DNA from: Rubritalea squalenifaciens DSM 18772
Lineage (GTDB): Bacteria > Verrucomicrobiota > Verrucomicrobiia > Verrucomicrobiales > Akkermansiaceae
Reading direction: 5' to 3'
NCBI RefSeq assembly: GCF_900141815.1
Contig: NZ_FQYR01000003.1
Span: 62,001-126,000 of the forward strand
DNA: 64,000 nucleotides
The translations under genes were made by a program, and so were the position numbers. The stretch's first letter is position 1, and each line of letters opens with the position of its first letter. Below are positions 50,645-59,490 of this stretch, piece after piece. The notes below the pieces were generated by a model. The model was not told the DNA's origin and searched no databases. It saw only the letters and a list, made by a program, of their open reading frames with translations.

Positions 50645-52107
50645 TTGATAATCCCTTCAATATTTTCGAGGATGGACTCGGCCTCTTTGTCGAGATGGCG
50701 GATTTCGGCGATGATAGCGGCGGGTTCGCGTAGCGGCTCTTCCTCCGGGGTGTGCGGGTTCTTGACTGAGAGGTCGCAGGTGTCCTCAGGGATGTCTGCG
50801 CGGTCGAGGCTCCATGAGTATTCCGATGTGGCGAAGGTCTTCTGCTTTTCGATGAAGTCGGCAAGGTCGGTGTCGTTAAGCGGGTTGGTCTTGCCAAGGC
50901 GGCGTCCAAGCTTTTCCTCGCTGAGCTGGTAGAACCATGTCTTGCGGGTGGGTGCGCCTTTCTCAAAGAAGAGCACGACGGTCTTGACGCCCGCGCCTTG
51001 GAAGGTGCCGCCGGGGCAGTCCAACACGGTGTGGAGGTTGCACGAGTCCAGGAGTTCGCGGCGGAGGGCAACGGAGGCGTTGTCCGAGTTGCTCAGGAAG
51101 GTGTTCTTGATGACGACGGCGGCGCGGCCACCGGCACGAAGTGAGCGGATGAAGTGCTGGAGGAAGAGGAAGGCGGTCTCGCCCGTCTTGATCGGGAAGT
51201 TCTGCTGGACTTCTTTGCGCTCTTTGCCGCCGAAGGGCGGGTTGGCTAGAATGAGGTCGAAGCGGTCTTTCTCCTGAATGTCTTGGTCGTGGTCGGCAAG
51301 GGTATTGCCGTGGATGATGTTAGGGGTTTCCACGCCATGCAGGATGAGGTTCATGATGGCGATGACGTAGGCGAGGGATTTCTTCTCCTTGCCGTAGAGG
51401 GTGGAAGTCTGGAGTGTCTGGAGCTGGGAGGCGGTGAGCCCCTTGGTGGCGCGTAGGTGGTCGTAGGCCTCGCAGAGGAAGCCAGCGGAGCCGCAAGCGC
51501 CATCGTAGACGCGTTCTCCAATCTTGGGCTGGCATACCTCGATCATGGCGCGGATGAGCGGGCGGGGGGTGTAGTATTCGCCGCCGTTGCGGCCAGCGTT
51601 GCCCATGTTCTTGATGCGGGTCTCGTAGAGGTCTGAAAGCTCGTGCTTTTGCTTCTGCGAGCGGAACTGAAGGGAGTCGATGAGGTCAAGCGCCTCGCGG
51701 AGGGAATAGCCGGACTGGAACTTATTGGTAATCTCGCCGAAAATCTCACCGATCTTGTACTCGATGGTGTCCGGGGAGGCGGCACGCTGTTTGAAGCCCT
51801 TGAGGTAGGGGAAGAGCTGAAGGTTTACGAAGTCGATGAGGTCTGAGCCCGTGAGGGCTGTGTTGTGGTCGATCTCGCCGGAGGCGTTCTTCGGGGCAGC
51901 CCATGCAGACCAGCGGAATTTCTCCTCGATAATGGGGGAGTAGTCCCTGCCTTCAAGAATGGCGTGCTGGGCTTTGTCCTGCTCCAAGTCGTCCAAGTAT
52001 TTGAGGAAGAGGAGCCATGAGGTCTGCTCGGTATAGTCTAGCTCAGATGAGCACCCAGCCTCTTTCCAGAGGACGTCGTCTAGGTTCTTGAAGGTCTGTT
52101 CAAACAC
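50641..52107 (-). CDS. hsdM: Type I restriction enzyme, methyltransferase subunit (HsdM)
   Basis: A 488-residue N6-adenine methyltransferase. An N-terminal helical domain is followed by GGEYYTPRPLIRAM, SAM motif I DGACGSAG at 202-209 and the catalytic NPPF at 289-292. It methylates adenine in the site chosen by HsdS. It begins the operon hsdM-hsdS-nuclease with ATGA overlaps. The matching HsdR is probably that at 40.3-42.6 kb, since hsdR is otherwise missing from this end of the island. Confidence 0.94.
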   Translation of the reverse strand: MFEQTFKNLDDVLWKEAGCSSELDYTEQTSWLLFLKYLDDLEQDKAQHAILEGRDYSPIIEEKFRWSAWAAPKNASGEIDHNTALTGSDLIDFVNLQLFPYLKGFKQRAASPDTIEYKIGEIFGEITNKFQSGYSLREALDLIDSLQFRSQKQKHELSDLYETRIKNMGNAGRNGGEYYTPRPLIRAMIEVCQPKIGERVYDGACGSAGFLCEAYDHLRATKGLTASQLQTLQTSTLYGKEKKSLAYVIAIMNLILHGVETPNIIHGNTLADHDQDIQEKDRFDLILANPPFGGKERKEVQQNFPIKTGETAFLFLQHFIRSLRAGGRAAVVIKNTFLSNSDNASVALRRELLDSCNLHTVLDCPGGTFQGAGVKTVVLFFEKGAPTRKTWFYQLSEEKLGRRLGKTNPLNDTDLADFIEKQKTFATSEYSWSLDRADIPEDTCDLSVKNPHTPEEEPLREPAAIIAEIRHLDKEAESILENIEGIIK

Positions 52108-52174
52108 GGGACGAATCTAGGACGAACAAGGGCGGATGGAGAAGAAGGAATTTCGGGAAAGTGAGGGTGTGGGC

Positions 52175-52504
52175 TTACTTAATCTTGATGTCCATGCGGT
52201 AGGTGCGGAGGAAGCCTAGCTTCTTGTCTAGGACGGCGAAGGCGTCGGTGGTGCTGCCGCGTTTGAAGTCACGGTACGCGCTGGCGGCTTTTCCGAGCGC
52301 ACTGGGGGTGATAGTGAAGCGCGATGTGCTGGGGCTTACAACGGGGATGGAGGCCTTGCCCCACTCCCCGCAGTCGATGCGCAGGCGGGTCTTGGTAAGG
52401 TGGCACTGGATGGCGCGGACGCCACGGCCTCTGATAGCTCGCTTGAGCGAGGTGGTCGCTTTTGAGAACTCTACTTCGTCGAGACTGAATTTGATGAGTG
52501 GCAT
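52175..52504 (-). CDS. Hypothetical protein
   Basis: A 109-residue basic protein with alternating beta strands (RAIQCHLTKTRLRIDCGEWG, FTITPSALGKAASAY). I recognise no family. It lies 67 bp upstream of hsdM on the same strand and may be co-transcribed with it. Its basic character would suit nucleic-acid or anti-restriction control, but nothing shows this. Confidence 0.5.
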   Translation of the reverse strand: MPLIKFSLDEVEFSKATTSLKRAIRGRGVRAIQCHLTKTRLRIDCGEWGKASIPVVSPSTSRFTITPSALGKAASAYRDFKRGSTTDAFAVLDKKLGFLRTYRMDIKIK

Positions 52505-52566
52505 GGTTATTCGGGGGTGAAGAAATAGGCGCGGTTGCCTTTCCTTGGCAAAGGACTGAGCAACTT

Positions 52567-53001
52567 TTAAAGGCGATCTATATGGACTCCTCTGGCGACG
52601 AGGTACTTGTATAGTTGTTTGTCGGCTATCATGGATTTAACCACTAAATTGTATGCAATGTGGTGAGCACTAGCTTTGATCTTCGCCTGTATTAGATGCA
52701 CGACGATAGTTCCGAGCACCAGAGCTAGAACACCCCAGATTATTGATGAGGTCGTTTCGATAAAACCTATGATGACTCCAAGTGGAAAACTTCCTAGTAC
52801 TGCTAGGAATCCGAATCCAGCTAAAAGCGACACGAGATCATGCTGCTTATCCAAGAGTTCGACAGCTTCTCTTCCTATGATTCGAGAATCATGTTTCAGT
52901 ATGTGATATGCGTCTGATTCTTTTAGATCGACAATGGCCTGCTTGCCTTGGATTGCTTTGATGAATTTTTTGTGTCCCAGAGGTTTTGGATCTGCTGTCA
53001 T
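52567..53001 (-). CDS. Membrane protein with two TM helices
   Basis: A 144-residue protein with two adjacent hydrophobic helices (about 57-79 and 83-105, LLAGFGFLAVLGSFPLGVIIGFI is split by a short turn) between soluble helical ends. No domain is recognised. It is next to another small membrane protein gene, 29 bp away on the same strand. Paired small membrane proteins in islands are sometimes effectors that depolarise membranes, but that is only an analogy. Confidence 0.55.
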   Translation of the reverse strand: MTADPKPLGHKKFIKAIQGKQAIVDLKESDAYHILKHDSRIIGREAVELLDKQHDLVSLLAGFGFLAVLGSFPLGVIIGFIETTSSIIWGVLALVLGTIVVHLIQAKIKASAHHIAYNLVVKSMIADKQLYKYLVARGVHIDRL

Positions 53002-53030
53002 CTTATTACTTTCTTAAGAGATGCGTCGCC

Positions 53031-53351
53031 TTAGGCGGGGAAGTTCATTAACTCGTAAACCGCGAATTGGAGCGCCATCCATACTATGACGGGAACTAGC
53101 AGGTTTTCAGAGAACCCGACCAAGAAAGTGTATTTCCTTCTCAGATTTCCAATAGCTGCTATGACACCTGCTGCGAGGTATGGCAGCAACAGAAACTGAC
53201 CAAACAGAAGGCCTATAGATCTGGTAAAGCCCACTCTGTCTGGGGAAAAGTTGGCGTTGATGCCAGCTCCTACGCATAGGGTGATTATTGATATCAAAAT
53301 AATCCAGAAGACATGGTCTCCAGTGGTCGTGGCTTTTTTCTCCTCACTCAT
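53031..53351 (-). CDS. Small membrane protein with three TM helices
   Basis: 106 residues from MSEEKKATTTG. An earlier ATG at 53411 would add 20 residues without a better signal. Three hydrophobic helices (FWIILISIITLCVGAG, LLFGQFLLLPYLAAGVIAA, NLLVPVIVWMALQFAVY) alternate with short loops. No motif is recognised. It forms a pair with the two-helix membrane protein downstream. Confidence 0.55.
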   Translation of the reverse strand: MSEEKKATTTGDHVFWIILISIITLCVGAGINANFSPDRVGFTRSIGLLFGQFLLLPYLAAGVIAAIGNLRRKYTFLVGFSENLLVPVIVWMALQFAVYELMNFPA

Positions 53352-53795
53352 ACTAGGGGTGCGTTGGTTGTTGCCTTTGTTACCGCAGAGAGCGCTATAT
53401 AAGTTAGACAACGGTTTTTATTAGGTTCAGGTGGTTTAAAAACTCCCACTTCAAGTCGAACCAGAGCCCCGAAGGTGGCCTCCGGGGTGTTCGTAAGATC
53501 GAGCAAGCACGATCCGCGCACACCTTTACCACTGGGGCTCTTGTATGCGAGTGCGCCACCCCAAGAGACCGCATGGTCTTGGAGTGCCGTTTATCGACTG
53601 GCACAGTCGACTTGCTCGACAGACTTACGAAGGTCTGGCTCTCTATTTGGTGAGAGCGGAATTAATGTAAGACGGCATGGACGATATGAAAAGCTCAAAC
53701 CATGTCGCCGATGTCGTGTTGTGGTCGTAACTGGGGAAATCCGCGTTTTTTTGGGGCAAAATGAGCTGGTTTATCCTACTACGGGGAGACGGAGC
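53352..53795. other. 444-bp stretch with a structured non-coding element
   Basis: No credible gene. Most of 53465-53640 is palindromic and is listed separately. The remainder is unremarkable. Confidence 0.5.
53465..53632. ncRNA. Structured element, possible ncRNA or MITE-like palindrome
   Basis: The outer arms CGTAAG-A-TCGAGCAAG (53493-53508) and CTTGCTCGA-CAGA-CTTACG (53611-53629) pair. Inside are CCAAGAGACC/GGTCTTGG (53561-53582) and GTGCC/GGCAC (53584-53604), and just outside is CCCCG/CGGGG (53468-53488). The multi-arm layout resembles a structured RNA. The paired ends also fit a non-autonomous mobile element. Strand is undecided. Confidence 0.4.
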
Positions 53796-54176
53796 TTAGA
53801 TTTGTTTGCGGACAACATTAGGAATGTGCGGCTCGTGATAAATTTGAGAGACTTTTTTCAGGATGGTCTTCAGGTAGTAGAGTTGTTGTGTTGTTGGCGT
53901 GAAGTCAGGGCGACCTGATAGGAGTACGTCTTCCAGTGTGATGTCGGCTTGTTTAACTGTGTTGCTCGCCCATTTTTCCTTTGGGCACCAACCGCTGACC
54001 ATGAAAGTTAGGTCGTTGGTATAGTGGGCGTAGCCAAGGCCGATGACATCGTCTTGAAATTTCTGAATGAGGGGTTGGCGGGAAACCGTATGAGCTTTCC
54101 CCGCGTAATGCCTCCAGCGAGGGTCAACGGTTTCGACTAGGGATGGGATATGTAGCAGTGAGTTATGGTCTTTCAT
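53796..54176 (-). CDS. Hypothetical protein
   Basis: A 126-residue soluble protein with VDPRWRHYAGKAHTV near the N-terminus and a Thr/Gln-rich C-terminal helix. I recognise no family. It stands between two structured non-coding elements, with no close neighbour on its strand except the RepA-like gene 247 bp upstream. Confidence 0.45.
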   Translation of the reverse strand: MKDHNSLLHIPSLVETVDPRWRHYAGKAHTVSRQPLIQKFQDDVIGLGYAHYTNDLTFMVSGWCPKEKWASNTVKQADITLEDVLLSGRPDFTPTTQQLYYLKTILKKVSQIYHEPHIPNVVRKQI

Positions 54177-54270
54177 GCTTTGTGTGGAGTATTAGGTCTA
54201 TTAGTTGCTTGAACGAGGGGCTGACGGTGGATCACGTGTCATTCTCGCTTATAAGGTTCTGAGATTGTGA

Positions 54271-54415
54271 GACGCAGGTGGGGCAGGGTAGGCTAGAAAG
54301 CCGCCTACCCGCCCCAGCCCCAATGCAACGAGACGTTTGAGACTGGTGATTTGAGACGCTACAAGCCTTGATAGATATAGCTTTGCGGCTTTTGTCTCAA
54401 AATCTCGTTGCATGA
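54271..54415. ncRNA. Structured element between hypothetical and RepA-like genes
   Basis: Two hairpins occur in tandem. One is GC-rich, GGGGC-A-GGGTAGGC (54280-54293) against GCCTACCC-G-CCCC (54303-54315). The second is long: ATGCAACGAGA-CG-TTTGAGAC (54323-54343) against GTCTCAAA-A-TCTCGTTGCAT (54394-54413). TTTGAGAC is repeated at 54350-54357, so an alternative pairing is possible. It could be a replication origin, a terminator or a regulatory RNA. Confidence 0.45.
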
Positions 54416-54422
54416 GGGGTGA

Positions 54423-56339
54423 TTATGAGACGTTGTCTTTAGGCGGGACGTCATCCAACCTTTCGGCGATCTTCAGAAGCCCGTCTTCGGATTCTTCAAT
54501 GTGTCCTGTTTCTGTGGCTGAAGTGACCGCCCTGTATGCGGTAGACTTACTGATACCTAATGCGCTCTGAAGCTCTTTGCTGAAGTCTGAGAGTTTCATT
54601 TCGCCGTGCTCTTCCATAATGCGCAGAATGTCTTCTGTGGTCGCTTTCTTTGGAGCTCCGCTAGCGCCTTTGAGGTCGCTGGGATCTTCGTCTACTTGGA
54701 CGAAGGCGGGGAAGTCGAAACGCCAGACTGTGCTGTCGGGCTTTGGGTAATGGCGCAGTGTTGATTCTAGGGTGTAGTGGCGCTCGGTCTTGTGCTCCGT
54801 GAGCGTAAGAAGTGCGTCTGGGTCGCGAGCCCACGCTCCCGCACCTGAAGCCCTGTCGATCTGCGCGGTGTTCGCCTTTGAGCCTTTCGAGAAGTGATGG
54901 GCAAAGGCAACCAAGGCGTTAGTCGTGCGTGCGATCTCGGAGATATTGAGGAGCATGTCTGCTACCTGACCGTTAGAGTTCTCGTCGACGTCACCAAGCA
55001 TCCTGTAGATGGGGTCTAGAATAATGAGGTCGTAGTCGCCAAGACCTTGAATGTGGGTGGAGAGGTCTTTCCAGTTGAGACGGTGGCCAGCAAGGTTCAG
55101 GAAGTCGATGTTAGGTGACGTTGCCTTGGAGATCCGGCAACGGTCACGCATGCGCCAGTCGCTAATCTCCATATTTACGATCAGCACTTTTCCCTTTTTG
55201 CAGCGGAAGTTGAACCAAAAGCCGCCCTCGGCGACGGCGATTGCCAACTGAAGCATAGCCCACGTTTTACCAGCCTTGCTCCCACCGGAAAGCATTAGCT
55301 TTTCACCTCTTGCCGCGACATTCTCGATTACGTCCTCCGCGTGCTCGGGCTGTGACCTAAGCATTTCGGCATAAGTCACAGGTTGAGGAAGTGTCGCCCG
55401 GGGCTTCAGCTTCCTACTGGGGTCTGGGGTGTAGTTGGCAAGGGTGCGAGCGTAATAAAGCACAGTGCCGAAGCTGTGCTGCTCGGTGCGATGTCTTGCC
55501 TTATCCGTGTATTCTCCTGGGCTTTGTTCAGGAAGGTGCTCGTGAAGTAGCTCCCGTCCTTGTTCCCCGTAGGAATTAAGCATGCCGGATGTGATGACGA
55601 GCCAGACAGGGTAGTCTAACTGTGTACCTCCTGCTGTTGCTTCGGAGATCGCTTGAAGTGCCTCATTGCCTACACTCAGCGGGTACTCTGGTGGATGCGT
55701 GATGGAGAGCAGGGCTGCTGCGGGCTGTGAATCCTGCTGTGGGGCTTCTGTTGCCAAGGTTGGGTCAATCTTTAATGCGGGGAGAGACTGGTCAATCCAA
55801 GCATCAGGGTCGTGGGCGAGAAACCTAAGTCGCGTGGGCTCACTGGTGCAGCTTTTGTCTGTGACGATTCCAACCTCTTGCAAGAGAGCTTCTGCTGTGC
55901 CGTGGGCTGCCCTATGGTTGCGGTCTGAGTTTACCTCAGGGCAATAAAAAAGCACCGCAACACCTTCACCACCCACAGAGCGGAAACTTCCGCAACACTG
56001 AGGCATGCTGCGTACCTTCGCTTTGATCTCTTCGACTGTTAGGTCTGGGTTGTCCTTTCCGTCTACGTCCAAGCAGATGATGCCTGTGTACGCAACGATA
56101 TCACCTTTTTTGTTGAGGTGAACGGCGGGCGTAATAGCTGGCATTGCCTTTTTCTTGAGAGTTTTGCGTTCGTCATCTGAAAGGCTCTTATTGCGGACTT
56201 TCCGGGTTTTTCTCTCCAAAGGTTCAGAGGTGCGAATCTCATGAATGGAGTCGGCTAGCGTGTACGTTTTAGGCGTCCTGTTATTCGCGGACGGAAAGCG
56301 GGTGACTTTGAATTCTGATAGATTATTATTCGTTTTCAC
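54423..56339 (-). CDS. Primase/RepA-like ATPase of the island
   Basis: A 638-residue protein. Residues about 75-180 resemble a BT4734/VirE-N-like domain with IICLDVDGKD at 87-96. Residues about 335-540 are a RecA-fold RepA/AAA_25 ATPase with GGSKAGKTW (Walker A, 352-360), LIILD (438-442, Walker B) and AFAHHFSKG. Residues about 565-620 form a winged helix (LSDFSKELQSALGISKSTAYR). Such proteins unwind or prime DNA of integrative elements. It lies 120 bp downstream of the excisionase-like gene on the same strand, so it probably belongs to the island replication/excision module. Confidence 0.8.
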   Translation of the reverse strand: MKTNNNLSEFKVTRFPSANNRTPKTYTLADSIHEIRTSEPLERKTRKVRNKSLSDDERKTLKKKAMPAITPAVHLNKKGDIVAYTGIICLDVDGKDNPDLTVEEIKAKVRSMPQCCGSFRSVGGEGVAVLFYCPEVNSDRNHRAAHGTAEALLQEVGIVTDKSCTSEPTRLRFLAHDPDAWIDQSLPALKIDPTLATEAPQQDSQPAAALLSITHPPEYPLSVGNEALQAISEATAGGTQLDYPVWLVITSGMLNSYGEQGRELLHEHLPEQSPGEYTDKARHRTEQHSFGTVLYYARTLANYTPDPSRKLKPRATLPQPVTYAEMLRSQPEHAEDVIENVAARGEKLMLSGGSKAGKTWAMLQLAIAVAEGGFWFNFRCKKGKVLIVNMEISDWRMRDRCRISKATSPNIDFLNLAGHRLNWKDLSTHIQGLGDYDLIILDPIYRMLGDVDENSNGQVADMLLNISEIARTTNALVAFAHHFSKGSKANTAQIDRASGAGAWARDPDALLTLTEHKTERHYTLESTLRHYPKPDSTVWRFDFPAFVQVDEDPSDLKGASGAPKKATTEDILRIMEEHGEMKLSDFSKELQSALGISKSTAYRAVTSATETGHIEESEDGLLKIAERLDDVPPKDNVS

Positions 56340-56459
56340 TTTAGGTAAATAGATGTGAAAACGCCTCTTGCCTGTTGAGGGTGAATGTACTACGCTACGG
56401 TTATATTGAGACTAACCAAAAAGCGCGTTCGCCTTCACGGGCAAGCGCGTTTTCGGTTG

Positions 56460-56687
56460 TTAGGCATTTGAACCAAAGCGTTTGATAAGAGCTTTGCGGA
56501 CTGCTTGAGGGTCTAGGAAGACGCGCCTACCCACTGTGATTTGTGGGATGAAGCCACGAGAGCGCCACTCGTCAAAAGTACGGCGACAAGGGCGGCCTTC
56601 CTTGTCAGGGAAAACGGCTTCGATACAGGCGTTGATGCCTAGCAATACAGGCTCATGTGATTGATTATAATTTTGGTCATTGTTCAT
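56460..56687 (-). CDS. Excisionase/AlpA-like DNA-binding protein
   Basis: A 75-residue protein with a MerR/Xis-type winged helix. CRRTFDEWRSRGFIPQITVGRRVFLDP matches the pattern in which a Trp-containing helix is followed by the wing and an arginine pair, here given in two pieces: TFDEWRSRGFIPQ and VGRRVFLDP. Small proteins of this type direct integrase toward excision or activate integrase transcription. It is placed between the integrase and the RepA-like gene, which fits that role. Confidence 0.75.
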   Translation of the reverse strand: MNNDQNYNQSHEPVLLGINACIEAVFPDKEGRPCRRTFDEWRSRGFIPQITVGRRVFLDPQAVRKALIKRFGSNA

Positions 56688-57042
56688 TTTGTAAGTGCTC
56701 TACGGAATGATGTAGTGAACAGTGCACTTACCCTAGAGTGTCTTAAGAGATACTGGACCTCAGCACTTTTGGCTGGCGTGTAACCAACTTGATGACCTTT
56801 CAAGCCTGCGGATGTTGCAACAAACTTCTAACTGTTCGGTTTTGAAGTGTGCGAGATGCTGACGAATACATCACATCTCTCAACGGATGCTTGAGGTTGC
56901 ATGTAAAAGCAAAATCAGTCAACATTTATATTTGTAACTGGCTTATATTTAGTTGACTATGCAAAATCTGCATTATTTTTAAAGGATTGTGAGTTAGCAA
57001 GTTGTACCTTTGATGGATGAGTAGGCGATAGACCGCATTTTT
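56688..57042. other. 355-bp AT-rich stretch between integrase and excisionase genes
   Basis: No gene. It includes GTCAAC (56917-56922) and GTTGAC (56952-56957), a spaced inverted pair. It may hold integrase arm sites and the promoter of the excisionase-RepA genes. Confidence 0.4.
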
Positions 57043-58305
57043 TTAGATAGCTCTGTACCTAAAGTTGTCTAGACGCAGATTTGACTGAATGGCCGAGTTG
57101 GTTTTTGAACATGGAATTAGTGAGAAGAATTCATTGCCGTCTTCTGCGGGACTGTGCCTGAGATAGTGCTTCTTCACGATACTCTCTGAATTGCCCGCTT
57201 GTAATGCTGCGTCACCTGCTGAGCGGTGTACGGCCACATGGTATGATATGAAGCTGTGTCTGGTTTCGTCGTGCTGGAGTTTGAACTTGGCTCTTACGGC
57301 TTTGTTCATCCTGTCGAAATTTTTTGGAATGATAGGGTACTCGGCAAAAGCAGTAAGCCACTGGGCAAGGTTCTCTGAAATGTGGACTTTGCGCTCTTCC
57401 TTGGTTTTCGAGATCTTGGCGGTGATATTGATCGTTCTGGTTTTCAGGTCGATTAAGCCATCTTCCTCGGCGTACTGATCGAGGGCTTTCATTTCTCCAG
57501 ATGGGCGGATACCTGCAAAATAGGCTAGGGCATAGTATTTCACGAGTTCGGGGCAATCTTCCATCAGGTGGGTGAACAAGGCGGCTACCTGCTTAGGATC
57601 GGTTGTAGCAATGGGTTTGCGCTGTTCCGCTACCTGCTTGGCTGTAAAGATGCGGACGCCCTCAACGGGATTTACGAATAGCCACGGGCGATTAGTGCTC
57701 ATGTCCTTTTCTCCTGACCATGCGAAAAAGTGGTTCAAGTCGTTTCGGTAGTTGTTCCATGTCTTACGGGAGGCCTTAGAGATGCCGTCTTTAGCTCTGA
57801 GAGCTTTAAGGAAGCTAAGAACTTTTTGCTGGGTGCATTCGTGCACAGGAACATCACCTACGTGTTCATAGAAGAGTTTAAGGGAACTGCGCTTCTGGAT
57901 GAGCGTACGCGGGCGCAGTGTCTCGGCTTGGTCTTCGAGATAGATTTCAATGGCTTCAGTCAAGGGGAGGGCGAACTCTGGCGGGCGGTGGTTGTCTAGA
58001 AAGAAGGATACGACCTCGGAGAGGTTATATGTTGAGCCTAGAGCTTTGAATGCCTTCTCGGCTTCGTCGAGCTGCTCTTCTGTTAGCGTGGTTTGACGTG
58101 ATCGCTTGGCGGCTTGGTCGTTGTTCAATTCAAGTGTCTTGTCGGCGATGAATACGTCGGCGTCTTTCTCGCTCTTAAACTGTTTGCGCTGCCACTTGCC
58201 GTTCTCTTTCCAGCCCTGAACGATAAAGGTGGTGTAGTACTTACCGTTGGCCGCTTGGTATTGATAAGGACGTTTCTTAAGGGTTATTTTGGAGGCTTCG
58301 CTCAT
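57043..58305 (-). CDS. int: Tyrosine recombinase (island integrase)
   Basis: A 420-residue phage-type integrase. The N-terminal arm-binding part begins about residue 10. The core-binding SAM-like domain is at about 113-200 and the catalytic domain at about 235-395. Catalytic residues are R267 in AGIRPSGE, R349 in HDETRHSF and nucleophile Y381 in KKHYLRHS. The usual GH of the third box reads GN (N372), a known variant position. It lies 94 bp inside the right copy of the 95-bp att repeat, the standard place for a tRNA-targeting integrase. Confidence 0.92.
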   Translation of the reverse strand: MSEASKITLKKRPYQYQAANGKYYTTFIVQGWKENGKWQRKQFKSEKDADVFIADKTLELNNDQAAKRSRQTTLTEEQLDEAEKAFKALGSTYNLSEVVSFFLDNHRPPEFALPLTEAIEIYLEDQAETLRPRTLIQKRSSLKLFYEHVGDVPVHECTQQKVLSFLKALRAKDGISKASRKTWNNYRNDLNHFFAWSGEKDMSTNRPWLFVNPVEGVRIFTAKQVAEQRKPIATTDPKQVAALFTHLMEDCPELVKYYALAYFAGIRPSGEMKALDQYAEEDGLIDLKTRTINITAKISKTKEERKVHISENLAQWLTAFAEYPIIPKNFDRMNKAVRAKFKLQHDETRHSFISYHVAVHRSAGDAALQAGNSESIVKKHYLRHSPAEDGNEFFSLIPCSKTNSAIQSNLRLDNFRYRAI

Positions 58306-58399
58306 GCTTGCAGGCTATTGCATTTTACACCATTTACAAGCATTCATTGCATGAATAACTACATGAAGTTCTGTGATCCCTTTAAGTTGTGTTTATGAT

Positions 58400-58494
58400 G
58401 TCAGGCTCATAACCTGAAGGTCGTAGGTTCAAATCCTACTCCCGTAACCAATTTAAAACGCTGTAACTCTAAGGGTTGCAGCGTTTTTCTTTGC
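58400..58494 (+). repeat. Genomic-island right end (att direct repeat, partial tRNA-fMet)
   Basis: This copy has the 3' half of tRNA-fMet and its terminator but lacks the 5' half, so it is not a working tRNA. It matches 37574-37668 except G for A at 58478, which breaks one pair of the terminator stem. Confidence 0.95.
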
Positions 58495-58740
58495 CCGTCT
58501 TGCTTGGTTGGCAAGTGGCCCAATCTGGTCTGAAATGCACCAAAATGCAGGTTTTTGGCGTTTCTATTGCCCCCCTATAAACATGGGATTTTAACCCGCT
58601 ATTCTGTCAGAAGATTCCCTCACGCGCGTAGGCGCGTTCGGTTTTGGGATGCTGATAATGGGGCAAAAGGCCTGTTCACTCTCGTGAAGCAAACTCAATT
58701 CGGGCTCTATAACTGCTCTAGAATAGGGCCGATGAGACTG

Positions 58741-59490
58741 TCAGAATGGGCTGGGGTAGCTCTTAAGCTTGGCTCCGAAGCTGTCTAGTTTCGCCTTTCT
58801 CTCTTTCCAGTCGGGTTGGATCTTGTCCATGAGCTGATAGAATGACTTGCTGTGGTTTGGGTGCTTCAGGTGGCAGAGTTCATGCACGATGACATAGTCG
58901 ATCAAATCTGATGCAGCCAATACCAGCAACGGGTTGAGAGTAATGGTGCCACTCGCAGTGCAGCTGCCCCACCTTGTTTTCATCAAGGTGACACGTAGGT
59001 GTACCTCAGGTAATTTGAGGTGCTGGTGATTGCTGAGCACTTTCTCAAAGCGCTTGCTTAGATAGTCTTTGGCCCTGGTGCGGTACCACTCGGTGATTCT
59101 TATCCGAGCGATTTCGTGTTCCTTGGCATCTGGTACTGGCACCTGCAGGTATCGACCTTGTAGGCTGGCATGGCGGTCTTGGTCGCATGGATAGATCTTT
59201 ATCCGGTATTGCTTGCCCAAGTAGAATGTCTCGGCTCCATTGAGGCTAAGTTGTGGCTCCGCCAGAGATTGAAGCTTCTTGAAGTAGGCCTGTTGCCTGA
59301 GGATCCATCTACGCCTTTTCAGAATCTTCTCGACGATGTCGCCAGTACTGCTGGCTAAGGGCGATATGGCTTCGACGCTCAAATCCGGATAAACTGAAAT
59401 GGCCAGAGTCTTTCTCTTGGAGCGCACTAAGCTCACCTGCAGCGGGGCAGGTGTGAACTCTTTGATATATAATGTATCCGCTTCAGGCAT
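58741..59490 (-). CDS. YgjP-like (DUF45) metallopeptidase
   Basis: A 249-residue protein with HELCH at 203-207 in DYVIVHELCHLKHPNHSKSF and the family signature TRWGSCTASGTITLNP near 172-187. It is a zinc metalloprotease of the WLM/SprT-like type. Its start overlaps the upstream hsdR by 8 bases. DUF45 genes are often found with type I restriction genes, and the activity there is thought to be proteolytic control of the R subunit, though this is not certain. It is outside the island att repeat. Confidence 0.85.
   Translation of the reverse strand: MPEADTLYIKEFTPAPLQVSLVRSKRKTLAISVYPDLSVEAISPLASSTGDIVEKILKRRRWILRQQAYFKKLQSLAEPQLSLNGAETFYLGKQYRIKIYPCDQDRHASLQGRYLQVPVPDAKEHEIARIRITEWYRTRAKDYLSKRFEKVLSNHQHLKLPEVHLRVTLMKTRWGSCTASGTITLNPLLVLAASDLIDYVIVHELCHLKHPNHSKSFYQLMDKIQPDWKERKAKLDSFGAKLKSYPSPF

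Noticed and set aside
57043-58305. Integron integrase for the cassette array
   Set aside because: This integrase lies 37 kb away beside its own tRNA repeat, and I see no additional IntI-type patch between the catalytic boxes.
58400-58476. tRNA-like sequence at the right island end
   Set aside because: Only the 3' half of tRNA-fMet is present (no acceptor 5' strand or D-arm), so it is an attachment repeat and not a tRNA gene.
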